A DNA stretch of 64,000 nt from Oxobacter pfennigii (GCF_001317355.1 NZ_LKET01000039.1:414574-478573), one strand, 5' to 3'; numbered from the stretch's first letter, positions 7,690-16,950 are shown. The notes: a model not told the origin generated them from the letters alone. Made by a program: numbers and translations.

Positions 7690-9450
7690 TTAAGTAACTG
7701 CATTATCCATTGCATCGGTAATGGGGCTTTCAGGGGATGCAATGGAGATGCGGTAATTGCGGCTGTGGTCTGTGAGCTTGTTTTTGTACATCATCTGCTC
7801 AGCCTCCCCTAAGATTTTTTCTATATTTTGTTCGCTGTTTGTCTTTGTGGCCATGCCTAAAGCAATACTTGGCTGTATATGTCCTTCACGACATTCACGA
7901 CAGGCAGCAACTATACGCTGGCAAATCCTTTGAGCCTGATCCCCGCCTGTCTGGGGCAGTAAAAGTACAAATTCATCTCCGCCCCATCTCGCGATTATAT
8001 CCTCGTTGCGGCAGCACTCCTTTAAAATATTGGCTATGCTCACAAGAAGCCTGTCACCCTCTAAGTGGCTGAAAGAATCATTAGCCATTTTTAAGTTGTT
8101 TACATCTCCCATTATAAGACTTATGGGGAGCTGCCTGTCTGTGTCCAAACGCTTCAATTCCTCTTCAAAAAATGCTCTATTGAAAAGCCCTGTAAGCTTG
8201 TCGTGAAAACTCAAATAAAAAATCTTTTCCTCTGCCTTCTTCTGTTCTGTAATATCCCTGTAAATGCCGAAAATACCTTCAAGGTTGTCTTCGATTACAA
8301 CGGGATAGCCAAGTATATGAACATTTACAAAGCTGCCGTCCTTTCTTATCCTTACAGCTTCGTGCTGAACCACATTTCCGTCTAATACCTCTGAACTATA
8401 ATTCGTAGCCTCACTATGCAAATAGGAGGGTACTATTACATCATTTAAGTATTTTCCGACAATTTCTTCCGAGCTAAATTGAAATATGCCTTCAAAGCCT
8501 TTGTTTATCTTCATAATTTTATCCTTGCTGTCTAAAATTACGATTCCTTCGGGGGAGCTTTCAAAAAGCTGCTGGAAATATGCCCTCTGAATACCCAATT
8601 CATTTTCTGCCGTCTTCTGTTGAGCAATAGCACTTTTAAGCTCGGAATTCATCCTTTTTAAAAGTACATAAGGCGATTTCAAGCTGGTTTCTACCATCAC
8701 CCTGTATATAAAAATGTAGGCAAAAAGCTTAAATATGTGGCCTGCCGCATTTACAGGGCTCTGAGGGGTTGCATAGGATGTAAAAAGAATTTCCGTTATA
8801 ATCATCAATGCAACGGATCGGGTTAACAATGTAAACACTTTATACTGAAATTTATTTTTGTTCTTAATAATCCTGTACAGTGACAGACAGAACATAAATA
8901 AAACGATGATTTCACTTGTTATTTTAAAGGGTGTTTGTCCAACACCGCTTATATAGCAATCGGGAAACACTCTTAAAATCCGTATGATGAAAATAAAGAG
9001 CACCGAAAGAACTGAAAAACCATATGAGATTTTTTGTATATTATCTTTTTTATGGGGCAATGTGGAGAAGACTAAAAAAGATATACTTTCAAAATAAGCA
9101 GAAACAATCCTAAACTGCACCGACATATTATAAGTATCATCGGAGAAAGTTCCTATTCCCACATAAGCAAGGGTATGAAGCACGTTAAATATAATTATAA
9201 ATCCATAGGCCATGCCGAGAAAATCAAAACTTCTGTTTTCTGAAATTCTGTGAGCATTCATGGAGATGAAAAACAAGCTGGAACCCATTACTATGCAAAA
9301 AAATTCAACTACGGTATGAAAGAACAGATAATTTTGCACGCTGCTGACTATCAAAGCAGCTATAACCGTAAGCAATAATAATAATCTGCCTGCAAAAATC
9401 ATATGACGTTTTACTTGTCCACTACTGTAAAATAACTTGTTTTTTTCCAT
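7690..9450 (-). CDS. Membrane diguanylate cyclase, MASE3-PAS-GGDEF
   Basis: A 586-residue sensor enzyme making c-di-GMP from two GTP. Residues ~20-255 form about seven hydrophobic segments resembling the MASE3 membrane sensor. A short coiled coil leads to a PAS domain (~288-402, ending 'GIFGIYRDITEQKKAEEKI'), then a GGDEF domain (~413-575). The active-site motif GGDEF is intact (490-494), and RNED (481-484) forms an inhibitory RxxD I-site five residues upstream, so product feedback is expected. No EAL domain. The membrane or PAS ligand is unknown. It probably supplies the PilZ protein encoded nearby on the opposite strand. Confidence 0.93.
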   Translation of the reverse strand: MEKNKLFYSSGQVKRHMIFAGRLLLLLTVIAALIVSSVQNYLFFHTVVEFFCIVMGSSLFFISMNAHRISENRSFDFLGMAYGFIIIFNVLHTLAYVGIGTFSDDTYNMSVQFRIVSAYFESISFLVFSTLPHKKDNIQKISYGFSVLSVLFIFIIRILRVFPDCYISGVGQTPFKITSEIIVLFMFCLSLYRIIKNKNKFQYKVFTLLTRSVALMIITEILFTSYATPQSPVNAAGHIFKLFAYIFIYRVMVETSLKSPYVLLKRMNSELKSAIAQQKTAENELGIQRAYFQQLFESSPEGIVILDSKDKIMKINKGFEGIFQFSSEEIVGKYLNDVIVPSYLHSEATNYSSEVLDGNVVQHEAVRIRKDGSFVNVHILGYPVVIEDNLEGIFGIYRDITEQKKAEEKIFYLSFHDKLTGLFNRAFFEEELKRLDTDRQLPISLIMGDVNNLKMANDSFSHLEGDRLLVSIANILKECCRNEDIIARWGGDEFVLLLPQTGGDQAQRICQRIVAACRECREGHIQPSIALGMATKTNSEQNIEKILGEAEQMMYKNKLTDHSRNYRISIASPESPITDAMDNAVT

Positions 9451-9778
9451 AGTATCTCTTCTTTCCCCGGATATTTGTCATATGAGTTAATTTGGGCAAA
9501 TTTTGGAGTGATGAAAGTCATGTTAAAGTCTATTCAAGACAGAAATACCAAATATATACTTATTTAGAGTTCAATATCTAATCTATCACAATAAGCGCAA
9601 AATATCAAGTAAATAGGAAGGGGAGACACAACTAAAGTTGTGTTTCTGCCATAGTCTAGCTCATATAACACATATATAAAATCTGTAGACATAACTTATA
9701 TGAATTTTAATTCTATAAAGACAAATAATAACATAAGACAGGGGCACTTTTTAAGTAATGGTACACATTTAAGGAAGA
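9451..9778. other. Non-coding gap with a degenerate REP-like palindrome
   Basis: No credible gene. It includes a decayed relative of the REP-like palindrome at 9620-9648 (GACACAACT AA AGTTGTGTTTC), and presumably the GGDEF gene's promoter nearest 9451. Confidence 0.5.
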
Positions 9779-9975
9779 GGTCTGTTGCATTTTAACACTG
9801 CATTGCTATGTTCGAGTTCCGCAGGTTCTAAGGCTCCCTGCCTTGAAAACACAAGAATTTTTAAACTTTACTCCGCTCAAACAATCTAAAATTCTAAGTG
9901 TATCTTTGGCAGCGTCACAAAGAACTTTTAAAGAACTCTCACAATTCATTTACGTTGTTTAAAATGCAACAGCCC
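9779..9975. repeat. MITE-like element, copy 2
   Basis: About 197 bp in the same orientation as the copy at 53-253, with similar but diverged ends: left GGTCTGTTGCATTTTAA, right end GTTTAAAATGCAACAGCCC. The two terminal repeats still pair over ~15 bases. The interior matches copy 1 with scattered substitutions and small gaps. It is non-coding and sits just upstream of nifJ, so it may carry or displace that gene's promoter. Confidence 0.78.
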
Positions 9976-10035
9976 AACGCAAGTATATCCCCAACCTAGA
10001 AGGGTCCCCATACAAATAACCCCGGAGGTAATACA

Positions 10036-13000
10036 ATGGCTAAAAAAATGAAGACTATGGATGGAAACCAGGCGGCAGCCCATGCCTCATACGCTTTTAC
10101 CGAAGTGGCCGCAATATATCCAATAACCCCGTCATCCCCCATGGCTGAAGGCGTTGATGAATGGTCTGCCCATGGAATGAAAAACATTTTCGGACAAAAT
10201 GTAAAAGTTGTGGAGATGCAGTCGGAAGCAGGAGCGGCAGGAGCGCTGCACGGATCGTTGCAGGGCGGGGCACTGACAACCACGTATACGGCATCCCAGG
10301 GACTTTTATTGATGATACCAAACATATATAAGATGGTAGGAGAGCTCCTGCCTGCAGTGCTCCACGTATCGGCAAGGGCGGTGGCGGCTCATGCCCTGTC
10401 CATTTTCGGCGATCATCAGGATGTAATGGCCTGCCGTCAGACCGGTGCGGCACTTTTAGCATCATCAAACGTACAGGAAGCTATGGACTTAGGCTGTGTT
10501 GCTCATTTATCCGCCATAAAGGGAAGGCTCCCATTTATACATTTCTTTGATGGCTTCAGAACATCTCATGAATATCAAAAAATTGAGGTCATAGAACATG
10601 AGGATATGGCAAAGCTAGCCGACTACGAAGCTATAAAAGAGTTCAGGGAAAGGGCATTAAACCCCAACCACCCCGTAGCCCGGGGTACAGCCCAGAACCC
10701 GGACATATATTTTCAGGGCAGGGAGGCAGCAAACAGGTATTTTGAAGCGCTGCCTGACATAGTGGAAGGGTACATGAAGGAGATAAAGAGGCTTACGGGC
10801 AGGGAATACCACCCCTTTGACTATTACGGAGCCGAGGATGCTGAAAACATAATTATAGCTATGGGCTCTGTATGCGATACAATTTCAGAAGTAGTGGATT
10901 ACTTAAATTCAAAGGGAGAAAAGACAGGGCTTATAAATGTTCATCTATACCGCCCCTTCTCTTCTCAATACTTTTTTAATGTGCTGCCTAAATCAGTTAA
11001 GAAAATAGCAGTGCTGGACAGGACAAAGGAGCCGGGGTCATCCGGAGAACCCTTGTACCTTGACGTAGTTAACATGTTTTATAACATGAAAGAAAAACCC
11101 TTAATCGTAGGCGGAAGATACGGCCTGGGCTCTAAAGACACACGGCCTTCCCAGATACTTGCCGTATTTAAGAACCTTGAAAAGCCTCATCCCAAAAATG
11201 GATTTACCATAGGAATCGTTGACGATGTCACAAATACATCCCTGGAAGAGGAGGATATAATAAGAACCACCCCTGAAGGCACAATCAGCTGCAAATTCTG
11301 GGGCTTGGGCTCTGACGGGACTGTCGGTGCCAATAAATCGGCGATAAAGATAATAGGAGATAACACCGGCCTTTATGCTCAAGGTTATTTTTCCTACGAC
11401 AGCAAAAAATCCGGCGGCACCACCATATCCCATTTAAGGTTTGGCAGCAAGCGTATAAAATCTCCATACCTGGTTTATGATGCCGACTATATAGCCTGCC
11501 ACAACAAGGCCTTCATCTATCAGTACGACATTTTAAAGGGCTTGAAAGCGGGCGGCACCTTTGTATTAAACTGCCCCTGGCCTGTTGAAGAATTGGAGAA
11601 AAAACTGCCGGCACAGCTGAAGAGGTATATAGCAAAAAACAGCATAAACTTTTATATAATAGACGCCATAGGAATTGCAGGTGATATCGGCTTAGGCGGC
11701 AGGATAAACATGATAATGCAGGCAGCATTTTTCAAGCTTGCCAACGTGGTGCCATTGGAGGATGCGGTAACATATCTTAAGGACTCTATAGAATACACCT
11801 ACGGTAAAAAAGGAAATAAAATTGTTGAAATGAACAAAACTGCCGTGGATAAAGGAATTGAAGCCTTAATAAAGGTTGAAGTTCCTTTAGATTGGGCCAA
11901 TGCGGAAGATGAGAAAGACAAGGAAAGGGATGTCCCTGCTTTAAATTCGTGGCGCTCCTCTGAAAGCGAAGCGTCCCATTTCCTGACACGCATTCAAAGG
12001 CCTATGGAGCGGCAGGAAGGAGATGAACTTCCCGTGTCCGCCTTTGAGGGAATGGAAGACGGCACCTTCCCTACCGGCACAACTGCTTACGAAAAGCGGG
12101 GCATAGCAGTCATGGTGCCGGAATGGCAAATTGATAAATGTATACAGTGCAACCAATGCTCCTATGTATGCCCCCATGCCGTAATAAGGCCATATCTTCT
12201 GGACGAGGAAGAACAAAAAGAAGCTCCTCAAAGATTTAAAACCAAAAAGGCAGTTGGTAAGGGTCTTGAAAGTTATGGCTACAGAATACAAATAAGCCCC
12301 CTGGATTGCACAGGATGCGGCAACTGTGCCGATATATGCCCGGCACCCGGCAAGGCTCTGGTTATGAAAGAAGCAGAAGAACAGATAAATATGGAAAGTG
12401 GTAACTGGGAATACGGCCTTACCATGAAGGAAAAGCCTGGCCTGATGGATAAAAACACCCTGAAAGGCAGCCAATTTTTACGTCCCCTGTTTGAATTTAA
12501 CGGAGCCTGCCCCGGCTGCGGCGAGACACCCTATATAAAGCTTCTAACCCAGCTTTATGGCGACCGGATGATGATAGCAAATGCCACAGGATGTTCATCA
12601 ATTTACGGTGCCAGTGCCCCTTCGGTGCCCTATTCCACCAACAGCCAAGGAAAGGGTCCGGCCTGGGCCAATTCACTTTTTGAAGATAATGCGGAATTCG
12701 GATACGGCATGTACCTTGGAGTAAAGCAGATACGGGAAAGGCTTGCCCTCCTCATGAGAAAGGCAATGGAGTCTCCCATAAGCACTCATCTAAAAGAAGC
12801 CTTCAATGAATGGATAGTTAACATGGAGGATGGCGAAGGCTCAAAAACAGCAGCGGAAAAAATACTGGAAGAATTAAAAAGACATAATTACAGCGGCAAC
12901 GATATAATAAAGGAAATACTGGACAAAAAGGATTACCTTATAAAGAGGTCCCAGTGGATAATAGGCGGAGACGGCTGGGCTTACGATATCGGCTACGGCG

Positions 13001-13599
13001 GCTTAGACCATGTATTGGCTTCAGGCGATGACATAAACATACTGGTAATGGATACAGAAGTGTATTCAAACACAGGAGGCCAGTCATCAAAAGCCACCCA
13101 GACGGCAGCAGTTGCCAAATTTGCCGCAGCGGGAAAGAAAATCCGCAAGAAAGACTTAGGAATGATGGCCATGAGCTACGGCTATGTATATGTAGCCCAG
13201 ATAGCCATGGGTTCCAACATGAACCAGACCATAAAGGCCATAACCGAAGCTGAGAGCTACAGGGGACCGTCCATTATAATTGCCTATTCGCCCTGCGTAA
13301 ACCATGGAATAAAATCCGGCATGGGCACCAGCATGGCAGAAGAGAAAAAGGCAGTTGAAGCAGGCTACTGGCATTTATACAGGTATAACCCAATGCTAAA
13401 AGATGAAGGAAAGAACCCTTTCATATTGGATTCCAAAGAGCCTGCAGCTTCCTTTAAGGATTTCTTAAACGGAGAAATTCGCTATACGTCCCTTATGAGC
13501 ACTTTCCCGGATATTGCCAATGAGATGTTCGACGTTGCCGAAAAGCATGCGAAAGAAAGGTACCAGACATATAAGAGATTATCAGAAATGAATTATTAG
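10036..13599 (+). CDS. nifJ: Pyruvate:ferredoxin (flavodoxin) oxidoreductase
   Basis: A 1187-residue single-chain homodimeric enzyme: pyruvate + CoA + oxidised ferredoxin gives acetyl-CoA + CO2 + reduced ferredoxin, the central step of clostridial fermentation. Domain order is canonical: N-terminal pyruvate-binding domain (from residue ~5, 'TMDGNQAAAHASYAFTEV'), transketolase-C-like domain, gamma domain, EKR linker, two [4Fe-4S] motifs (CIQCNQCSYVCPH from Cys702; CTGCGNCADICP from Cys758), then the TPP domain with 'GACPGCGETPY', 'NATGCSSIYGAS' and 'GDGWAYDIGYGG' (~978). GGAGGT lies 6 bases before the ATG. Codon use is visibly more GC-rich than the glycan cluster, as expected for a highly expressed gene. 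A MITE-like element lies directly upstream. Confidence 0.98.
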   Translation: MAKKMKTMDGNQAAAHASYAFTEVAAIYPITPSSPMAEGVDEWSAHGMKNIFGQNVKVVEMQSEAGAAGALHGSLQGGALTTTYTASQGLLLMIPNIYKMVGELLPAVLHVSARAVAAHALSIFGDHQDVMACRQTGAALLASSNVQEAMDLGCVAHLSAIKGRLPFIHFFDGFRTSHEYQKIEVIEHEDMAKLADYEAIKEFRERALNPNHPVARGTAQNPDIYFQGREAANRYFEALPDIVEGYMKEIKRLTGREYHPFDYYGAEDAENIIIAMGSVCDTISEVVDYLNSKGEKTGLINVHLYRPFSSQYFFNVLPKSVKKIAVLDRTKEPGSSGEPLYLDVVNMFYNMKEKPLIVGGRYGLGSKDTRPSQILAVFKNLEKPHPKNGFTIGIVDDVTNTSLEEEDIIRTTPEGTISCKFWGLGSDGTVGANKSAIKIIGDNTGLYAQGYFSYDSKKSGGTTISHLRFGSKRIKSPYLVYDADYIACHNKAFIYQYDILKGLKAGGTFVLNCPWPVEELEKKLPAQLKRYIAKNSINFYIIDAIGIAGDIGLGGRINMIMQAAFFKLANVVPLEDAVTYLKDSIEYTYGKKGNKIVEMNKTAVDKGIEALIKVEVPLDWANAEDEKDKERDVPALNSWRSSESEASHFLTRIQRPMERQEGDELPVSAFEGMEDGTFPTGTTAYEKRGIAVMVPEWQIDKCIQCNQCSYVCPHAVIRPYLLDEEEQKEAPQRFKTKKAVGKGLESYGYRIQISPLDCTGCGNCADICPAPGKALVMKEAEEQINMESGNWEYGLTMKEKPGLMDKNTLKGSQFLRPLFEFNGACPGCGETPYIKLLTQLYGDRMMIANATGCSSIYGASAPSVPYSTNSQGKGPAWANSLFEDNAEFGYGMYLGVKQIRERLALLMRKAMESPISTHLKEAFNEWIVNMEDGEGSKTAAEKILEELKRHNYSGNDIIKEILDKKDYLIKRSQWIIGGDGWAYDIGYGGLDHVLASGDDINILVMDTEVYSNTGGQSSKATQTAAVAKFAAAGKKIRKKDLGMMAMSYGYVYVAQIAMGSNMNQTIKAITEAESYRGPSIIIAYSPCVNHGIKSGMGTSMAEEKKAVEAGYWHLYRYNPMLKDEGKNPFILDSKEPAASFKDFLNGEIRYTSLMSTFPDIANEMFDVAEKHAKERYQTYKRLSEMNY

Positions 13600-13605
13600 G
13601 GGGAG

Positions 13606-13887
13606 TTAAAAAAGCCGTGTAAAATTACTTACACGGCTTTGCTTTGCCTGCATTATTACATCCAGTCTTTTAAAAGCTCTACAAGTTGATGCTCTTTTTT
13701 CATCAATTGCAAGCTGAACGATTTCAAGTGGTGAGGCACCTTTGTTGATTACTTTTATGTTTATTTTACCTGTTGTTAATCTGATTTTTTCTTTAAAGCT
13801 TAAAAAATAGTTTTTTTCTGTTTCTGTCTTTCCACAAACGATTAAGATTGTATCGCGCACTATTCGTCCAATTCTTCTGTTCCTCAT
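13606..13887 (-). pseudogene. Truncated RloB/AbiLii-like protein
   Basis: A 93-codon N-terminal remnant. 'DTILIVCGKTETEKNYFLSF' resembles the start of RloB (usually ...IVCEGxTExxYF), the partner of an AAA ATPase in RloAB/AbiL abortive-infection systems. The acidic Glu of the CEG motif is not seen. Full RloB is about twice this length. Here the reading frame runs through the nifJ terminator hairpin, which encodes its last ten residues, so the 3' half has been lost. Its ATG overlaps the ATPase stop codon as TAATG, showing former translational coupling. Not expected to be functional. Confidence 0.65.
13611..13640 (+). terminator. nifJ terminator
   Basis: AAAGCCGTGTAA (13611-13622) pairs perfectly with TTACACGGCTTT (13629-13640) across a 6-base loop, just after the nifJ stop. 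The hairpin is also the tail of the broken RloB ORF on the other strand. Confidence 0.85.
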
Positions 13888-14258
13888 TATAATAAAACCT
13901 CATCATTATCTATATCCGGAACAGAACCAAATTGACCGAGCATATAACTTTTCATTACATTAAAATCTGTAATTCTATACAAGTCACTTGATCCATAGTT
14001 ATCTTTGTCTACAATCCATATTTGGTCTCGGCGTATATATTTGCTATCCATCAACAAAGGATTATGTGTGATAGCAATAAGTTGGGCATTTTTATTATTA
14101 TTTATTGAATTAAATAAACTGATAATATACTCTGTTAATTCGGGATGCAAATTAGTATCAAATTCGTCAATAAATAGTATCCCACCATTTTTTAATACCT
14201 CAATAATAGCAGCTGATAAAGAATATAATTTTTGTTTTGTATATAACGCTATTAACAA
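13887..14258 (-). pseudogene. Truncated AAA ATPase (RloA/AbiLi-like), C-terminal part
   Basis: About 123 codons of the C-terminal half of an AAA_15/AAA_21-type ATPase: 'LYSLSAAIIEVLKNGGILFIDEFDTNLHPELT' contains Walker B (ILFIDEF) and the D-loop region, and 'LIAITHNPLLMD' is the H-switch. Walker A and the whole N-terminal half are missing; IS630-like sequence begins 45 bases past the 5' edge. With the RloB-like fragment downstream this is the wreck of a two-gene phage-defence operon. The apparent start codon is an accident of truncation. Confidence 0.7.
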
Positions 14259-14302
14259 TAAATTCAGCCTCGAATAATGTTGGTTTACTACAGTTGTTAA
14301 GG

Positions 14303-14608
14303 AACGGGAACGGTAAAACTGTTATGATTCTGGATTAATGCACGTATTCACCATGCAAAGCTTCTTCAACCTTTTTAAAAGAGAATGAAGATCGTTTGCA
14401 GTTGATGTATTTACCGCCCTACAGCCCAGATTTAAACCTCGTTGAAGGACTGTGGAAGTAGCTTAAAGAAAAGGTCATTTACAATGTTTTTTATAAAACT
14501 GTTCCTGAAATCAGAAAAAATATAAACGCTTTTCTGGATGCTATAAACATGGAACCAGAAGCCGGTATTCGAGGCTATGCTGTATATTGTAATTGTATTA
14601 AAAATTAA
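14303..14608 (+). mobile_element. IS630-family transposase remnant
   Basis: The reading, split over frames, contains 'NGKTVMILD', '[12 protein letters not shown]', '[16 protein letters not shown]' and 'LKEKVIYNVFYKTVPEIRKN', the C-terminal half of an IS630 DDE transposase including the second Asp (ILD) and the final Glu (NLVEGLW). It is broken by a +1 shift near 14336, a -1 shift near 14375 and a TAG replacing a Trp codon at ~14459. The N-terminal half is absent and no terminal repeats are visible. It joins the truncated ATPase, so insertion or deletion here probably destroyed the defence operon. Confidence 0.82.
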
Positions 14609-14985
14609 TTCAACCTATATAGCAAGAGAGTTTATAAGGATAAATTCAAAGTCTGTGGATGGCCATAGGCTTTTTTAAATGCCAAAAGTTAGTGAGTTAG
14701 GGTGGAAAAACGAGAAGGGGCAAAACTCTTATTTATTAGATGAAGATGTTTGGTTAAAATAATTGCAATAAAGCCAAAAAATGATATCTATTTTCCATGA
14801 ATAATAGAAAGTATTTATAGAAAAGGTTGATATCTGGTATATCGTATTGATTATTGCAATATGATAATAATTTACAGTATTGGTAATTTATGAAACAATT
14901 AAGACGTGGAATATTCCGAATTACGAATATGTTGAGATGGAAGATCTTTTATCTCTAAAAATTAGAATAAAAGGGAGAAAAAGAT
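14609..14985. other. Gap between IS remnant and secreted-protein gene
   Basis: No convincing gene. A 27-codon ORF from 14679 (MPKVSELGW...) has no clear ribosome site. The last ~100 bases should hold the promoter of the following gene; GGGAG at ~14972 is its ribosome site. Confidence 0.4.
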
Positions 14986-15525
14986 ATGAAGAAAAGATTA
15001 ATTATAGCGCTGTCAACAATACTTGCATTGGTACTGCTTGTTGCTTCTGTGGCTTATGCAGATTCAGTTAGTTATGGGTGGCCAGAAGAGGAACCAAATA
15101 ATACAGTAGATGAAACCCGTGGTGTATGGGATTTTACAGAACATGGGGAAGTCCAAAATATATTCGGGGTAGTTTCATCTGCCGATACAATAGATCTTGC
15201 GAGGGTTAGCGCTTCTACTATAGGCGGAGTTTTTACTTTTGAGCTTTATCCTGATCCTAATGTTGATGTGGATATGTATATATGCGATGAAGATGGAAAT
15301 GTTATATACCAAGCTTATGAGCAGAATGGCGTCAAGAAAATTACAAACTTTTATGCTCCTAAAGAGCCATGGTTAGACTATTTTATAAAAGTTGTATATA
15401 ACTCTGGAGTTCCTTCGATACCATATACGCTCAAAATGCGTTTGGATGGTTTTTCACCCTCTATGGCTAATGACATAATCAATAAACAGGATTTACCGTT
15501 AGATATCCAAAAGCAATTAGAATAA
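14986..15525 (+). CDS. Secreted protein with PPC-like beta domain
   Basis: A 179-residue protein with a clear signal peptide (MKKRLIIALSTILALVLLV...AYA, cleavage near residue 25). The mature part begins with 'EEEPNNTVDETRG', followed by a beta-rich domain ('DTIDLARVSA', 'VDVDMYICDEDGNVIY', 'YFIKVVYNSG', 'YTLKMRL') that resembles the bacterial pre-peptidase C-terminal (PPC) fold, although no peptidase is attached. GGGAG lies upstream of the ATG. It precedes the holin/amidase genes, separated by a hairpin. The role is unknown; surface adhesion or glycan binding is possible. Confidence 0.72.
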   Translation: MKKRLIIALSTILALVLLVASVAYADSVSYGWPEEEPNNTVDETRGVWDFTEHGEVQNIFGVVSSADTIDLARVSASTIGGVFTFELYPDPNVDVDMYICDEDGNVIYQAYEQNGVKKITNFYAPKEPWLDYFIKVVYNSGVPSIPYTLKMRLDGFSPSMANDIINKQDLPLDIQKQLE

Positions 15526-15558
15526 TTCCAATAGAAAATAAATAAAGTTCTCCATATC

Positions 15559-15584
15559 AAGGAGCTTGAGAAATCAGGCTCCTT
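15559..15584 (+). terminator. Terminator after the PPC-like gene
   Basis: AAGGAGC (15559-15565) pairs with GCTCCTT (15578-15584), followed by TTAATTT. Confidence 0.7.
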
Positions 15585-15611
15585 TTAATTTAAATAGCAG
15601 GAGGTGCATTG

Positions 15612-15836
15612 ATGGAAACAGAAGTATTAAAGCTAGCAGCATCCCAAGGCATATGGGCGGCGTTATTCGTAACGCTGCTTTTTTATGTCCTTAAAAAGCA
15701 GGAGGTGAGAGATAAAAAAGCAGATGAGAGGGAGGCAAAATATCAGGAAATTATAAAGGAGCTCACAGAAAAACTCAATATTGTTGAAATCGTCAAAGAC
15801 GACGTAAACGATATTAAGGATGAGCTGTTTAAGTAG
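15612..15836 (+). CDS. BhlA/UviB-family holin-like peptide
   Basis: A 74-residue peptide: one N-terminal membrane segment ('GIWAALFVTLLFYVL'), then a charged helical tail ('KKQEVRDKKADEREAKYQEI' and 'VNDIKDEL'). This matches BhlA (Bacillus) and UviB (Clostridium bacteriocin locus) holin-like proteins, which permeabilise the membrane to let an endolysin reach the wall. ATG 15612 is chosen over the adjacent TTG because AGGAGGTG at 15599-15606 is well spaced. It is followed by an amidase gene, the usual holin-endolysin order. Confidence 0.9.
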   Translation: METEVLKLAASQGIWAALFVTLLFYVLKKQEVRDKKADEREAKYQEIIKELTEKLNIVEIVKDDVNDIKDELFK

Positions 15837-15935
15837 GAAGGAGGGGTTAAAAATTTATTTTAGGGTAAAAGGAGGCGTGCAATAAAAGCATGCCTTATTT
15901 TATTGCATATTATAAAAAGTAGAGGGGGGGATGAT

Positions 15936-16745
15936 ATGAAAATATGTATTGACCCGGGCCACGGGGGTAAACAACCAGGGGCAGTAGGAACCAAGGGAAT
16001 TCCTGAAAAGGATATTGTTTTAAAAGTAGCTTTAATGGTTGGGGAACATTTACAAAGACATGGAGTTGACATTTTATATACTAGAACCTTTGATGAAGAT
16101 GTGTCATTAGAAAAGCGATGCGATATGGCCAATACTTTTAAAGCAGATTATTTTATATCTATTCATGCTAATAGTGCAGAAAATCAAACTGCAAATGGAA
16201 TAGAGACTTACTATTACAATGGCAGCAATGCAGGATTAATCCTCGCAAGAAATATCCAGGAAGAAACCGTCAAGGCATCCGGATTAGTGGATAGAGGGTT
16301 AAAAACAAATGATTTATATGTCATCAGAGAAACCAATATGCCAGCTGCTCTTCATGAGTTAGCTTTCTTGAGCAATCCAAAAGAGCAGGATTTATTACTA
16401 AATGACAAATGGCTTGCACAACAGGCGGAGGCAATAGCAAAAGGAATTTTAAAGACGGCTTATATATCGTGGATACCAGAATTAAGAGAGGATGATCCAA
16501 GCATGATTGACAAACTTATAATAGCTTCAGGTGATGGGGATATGGCTGCTGCCACGCTTGCAATGTATGAATATAAAGCTCCTGTAATACTGAAAGATTA
16601 TTATCTTTTAAATCCAGAAGGCAACAAAGCCAAGGAGTATATAGTTATTGGTGGCGTATGGGAACCCTCTGAACCAGGAGCAAAAATAATCAGAATAGCA
16701 GGCAGTGATAGAATGGATACCGCAAGAAAATTATTGAATAAATAG
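15936..16745 (+). CDS. N-acetylmuramoyl-L-alanine amidase (amidase_3) with CWB2-like tail
   Basis: A 269-residue zinc amidase cutting the lactyl-amide bond of peptidoglycan. Catalytic positions are intact: His9 (DPGHGG), Glu24, His77 (SIHANS) and Glu141 (ALHELAFLSNP). Residues ~185-269 look like one degenerate CWB2 wall-binding unit, ending 'IIRIAGSDRMDTARKLLNK', compare 'RLSGADRYETAL' in the S-layer proteins here. There is no signal peptide, as expected for a holin-dependent endolysin. The start at 15936 follows a G-rich ribosome site; an in-frame start at 15903 lacks one. It lies directly after the BhlA/UviB-like gene. Confidence 0.93.
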   Translation: MKICIDPGHGGKQPGAVGTKGIPEKDIVLKVALMVGEHLQRHGVDILYTRTFDEDVSLEKRCDMANTFKADYFISIHANSAENQTANGIETYYYNGSNAGLILARNIQEETVKASGLVDRGLKTNDLYVIRETNMPAALHELAFLSNPKEQDLLLNDKWLAQQAEAIAKGILKTAYISWIPELREDDPSMIDKLIIASGDGDMAAATLAMYEYKAPVILKDYYLLNPEGNKAKEYIVIGGVWEPSEPGAKIIRIAGSDRMDTARKLLNK

Positions 16746-16756
16746 GGGGTAATATA

Positions 16757-16950
16757 ATGAAGGAATTTTTATGGGAATTTAGATTTGTGATTATCATATT
16801 GGCAGCTCTGGCCTTATATGCTCTATTTGCGTGGCAGGATTTTAAAACAAAGGCATATGCTTTAATGCTGAGGCCAAGAGCCTTGCAAAAGATACCGTGT
16901 TGAAAAGTGGTAACCAGCAAGCGGAATGGGTGATCAGAAAGGCTTATTAG
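16757..16950 (+). pseudogene. Frameshifted phage-holin-like membrane protein
   Basis: The ATG at 16757 has AGGGGG upstream. It encodes MKEFLWEFRFVIIILAALAL and a second stretch ending 'KAYALMLR', then shifts: the second frame continues 'AKSLAKDTVLKSG' and 'QQAEWVIRKAY' to TAG at 16950. One missing G near 16872 (AGGCC for AGGGCC) explains the break. The intact form resembles small membrane proteins found after holins in clostridial phages; assignment to the LLH family is tentative. The C-terminal part usually present also seems lost, because sequence of a minus-strand gene starts at 16934. Confidence 0.65.

Noticed and set aside
11941-12474. Minus-strand ORF of 177 codons inside nifJ
   Set aside because: Shadow of a highly conserved enzyme gene on the other strand; composition follows nifJ codon bias.
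13887-14258. Functional stand-alone ATPase
   Set aside because: Walker A and the N-terminal half are absent, and the start codon coincides with the truncation joint.
14880-15071. Short plus-strand ORF overlapping the PPC-like gene start
   Set aside because: Out of frame with the signal-peptide gene and without a ribosome site; low-complexity translation.
15612-16950. Intact prophage
   Set aside because: Only lysis-type genes are present; no integrase, capsid, portal or tail genes in the surrounding sequence.
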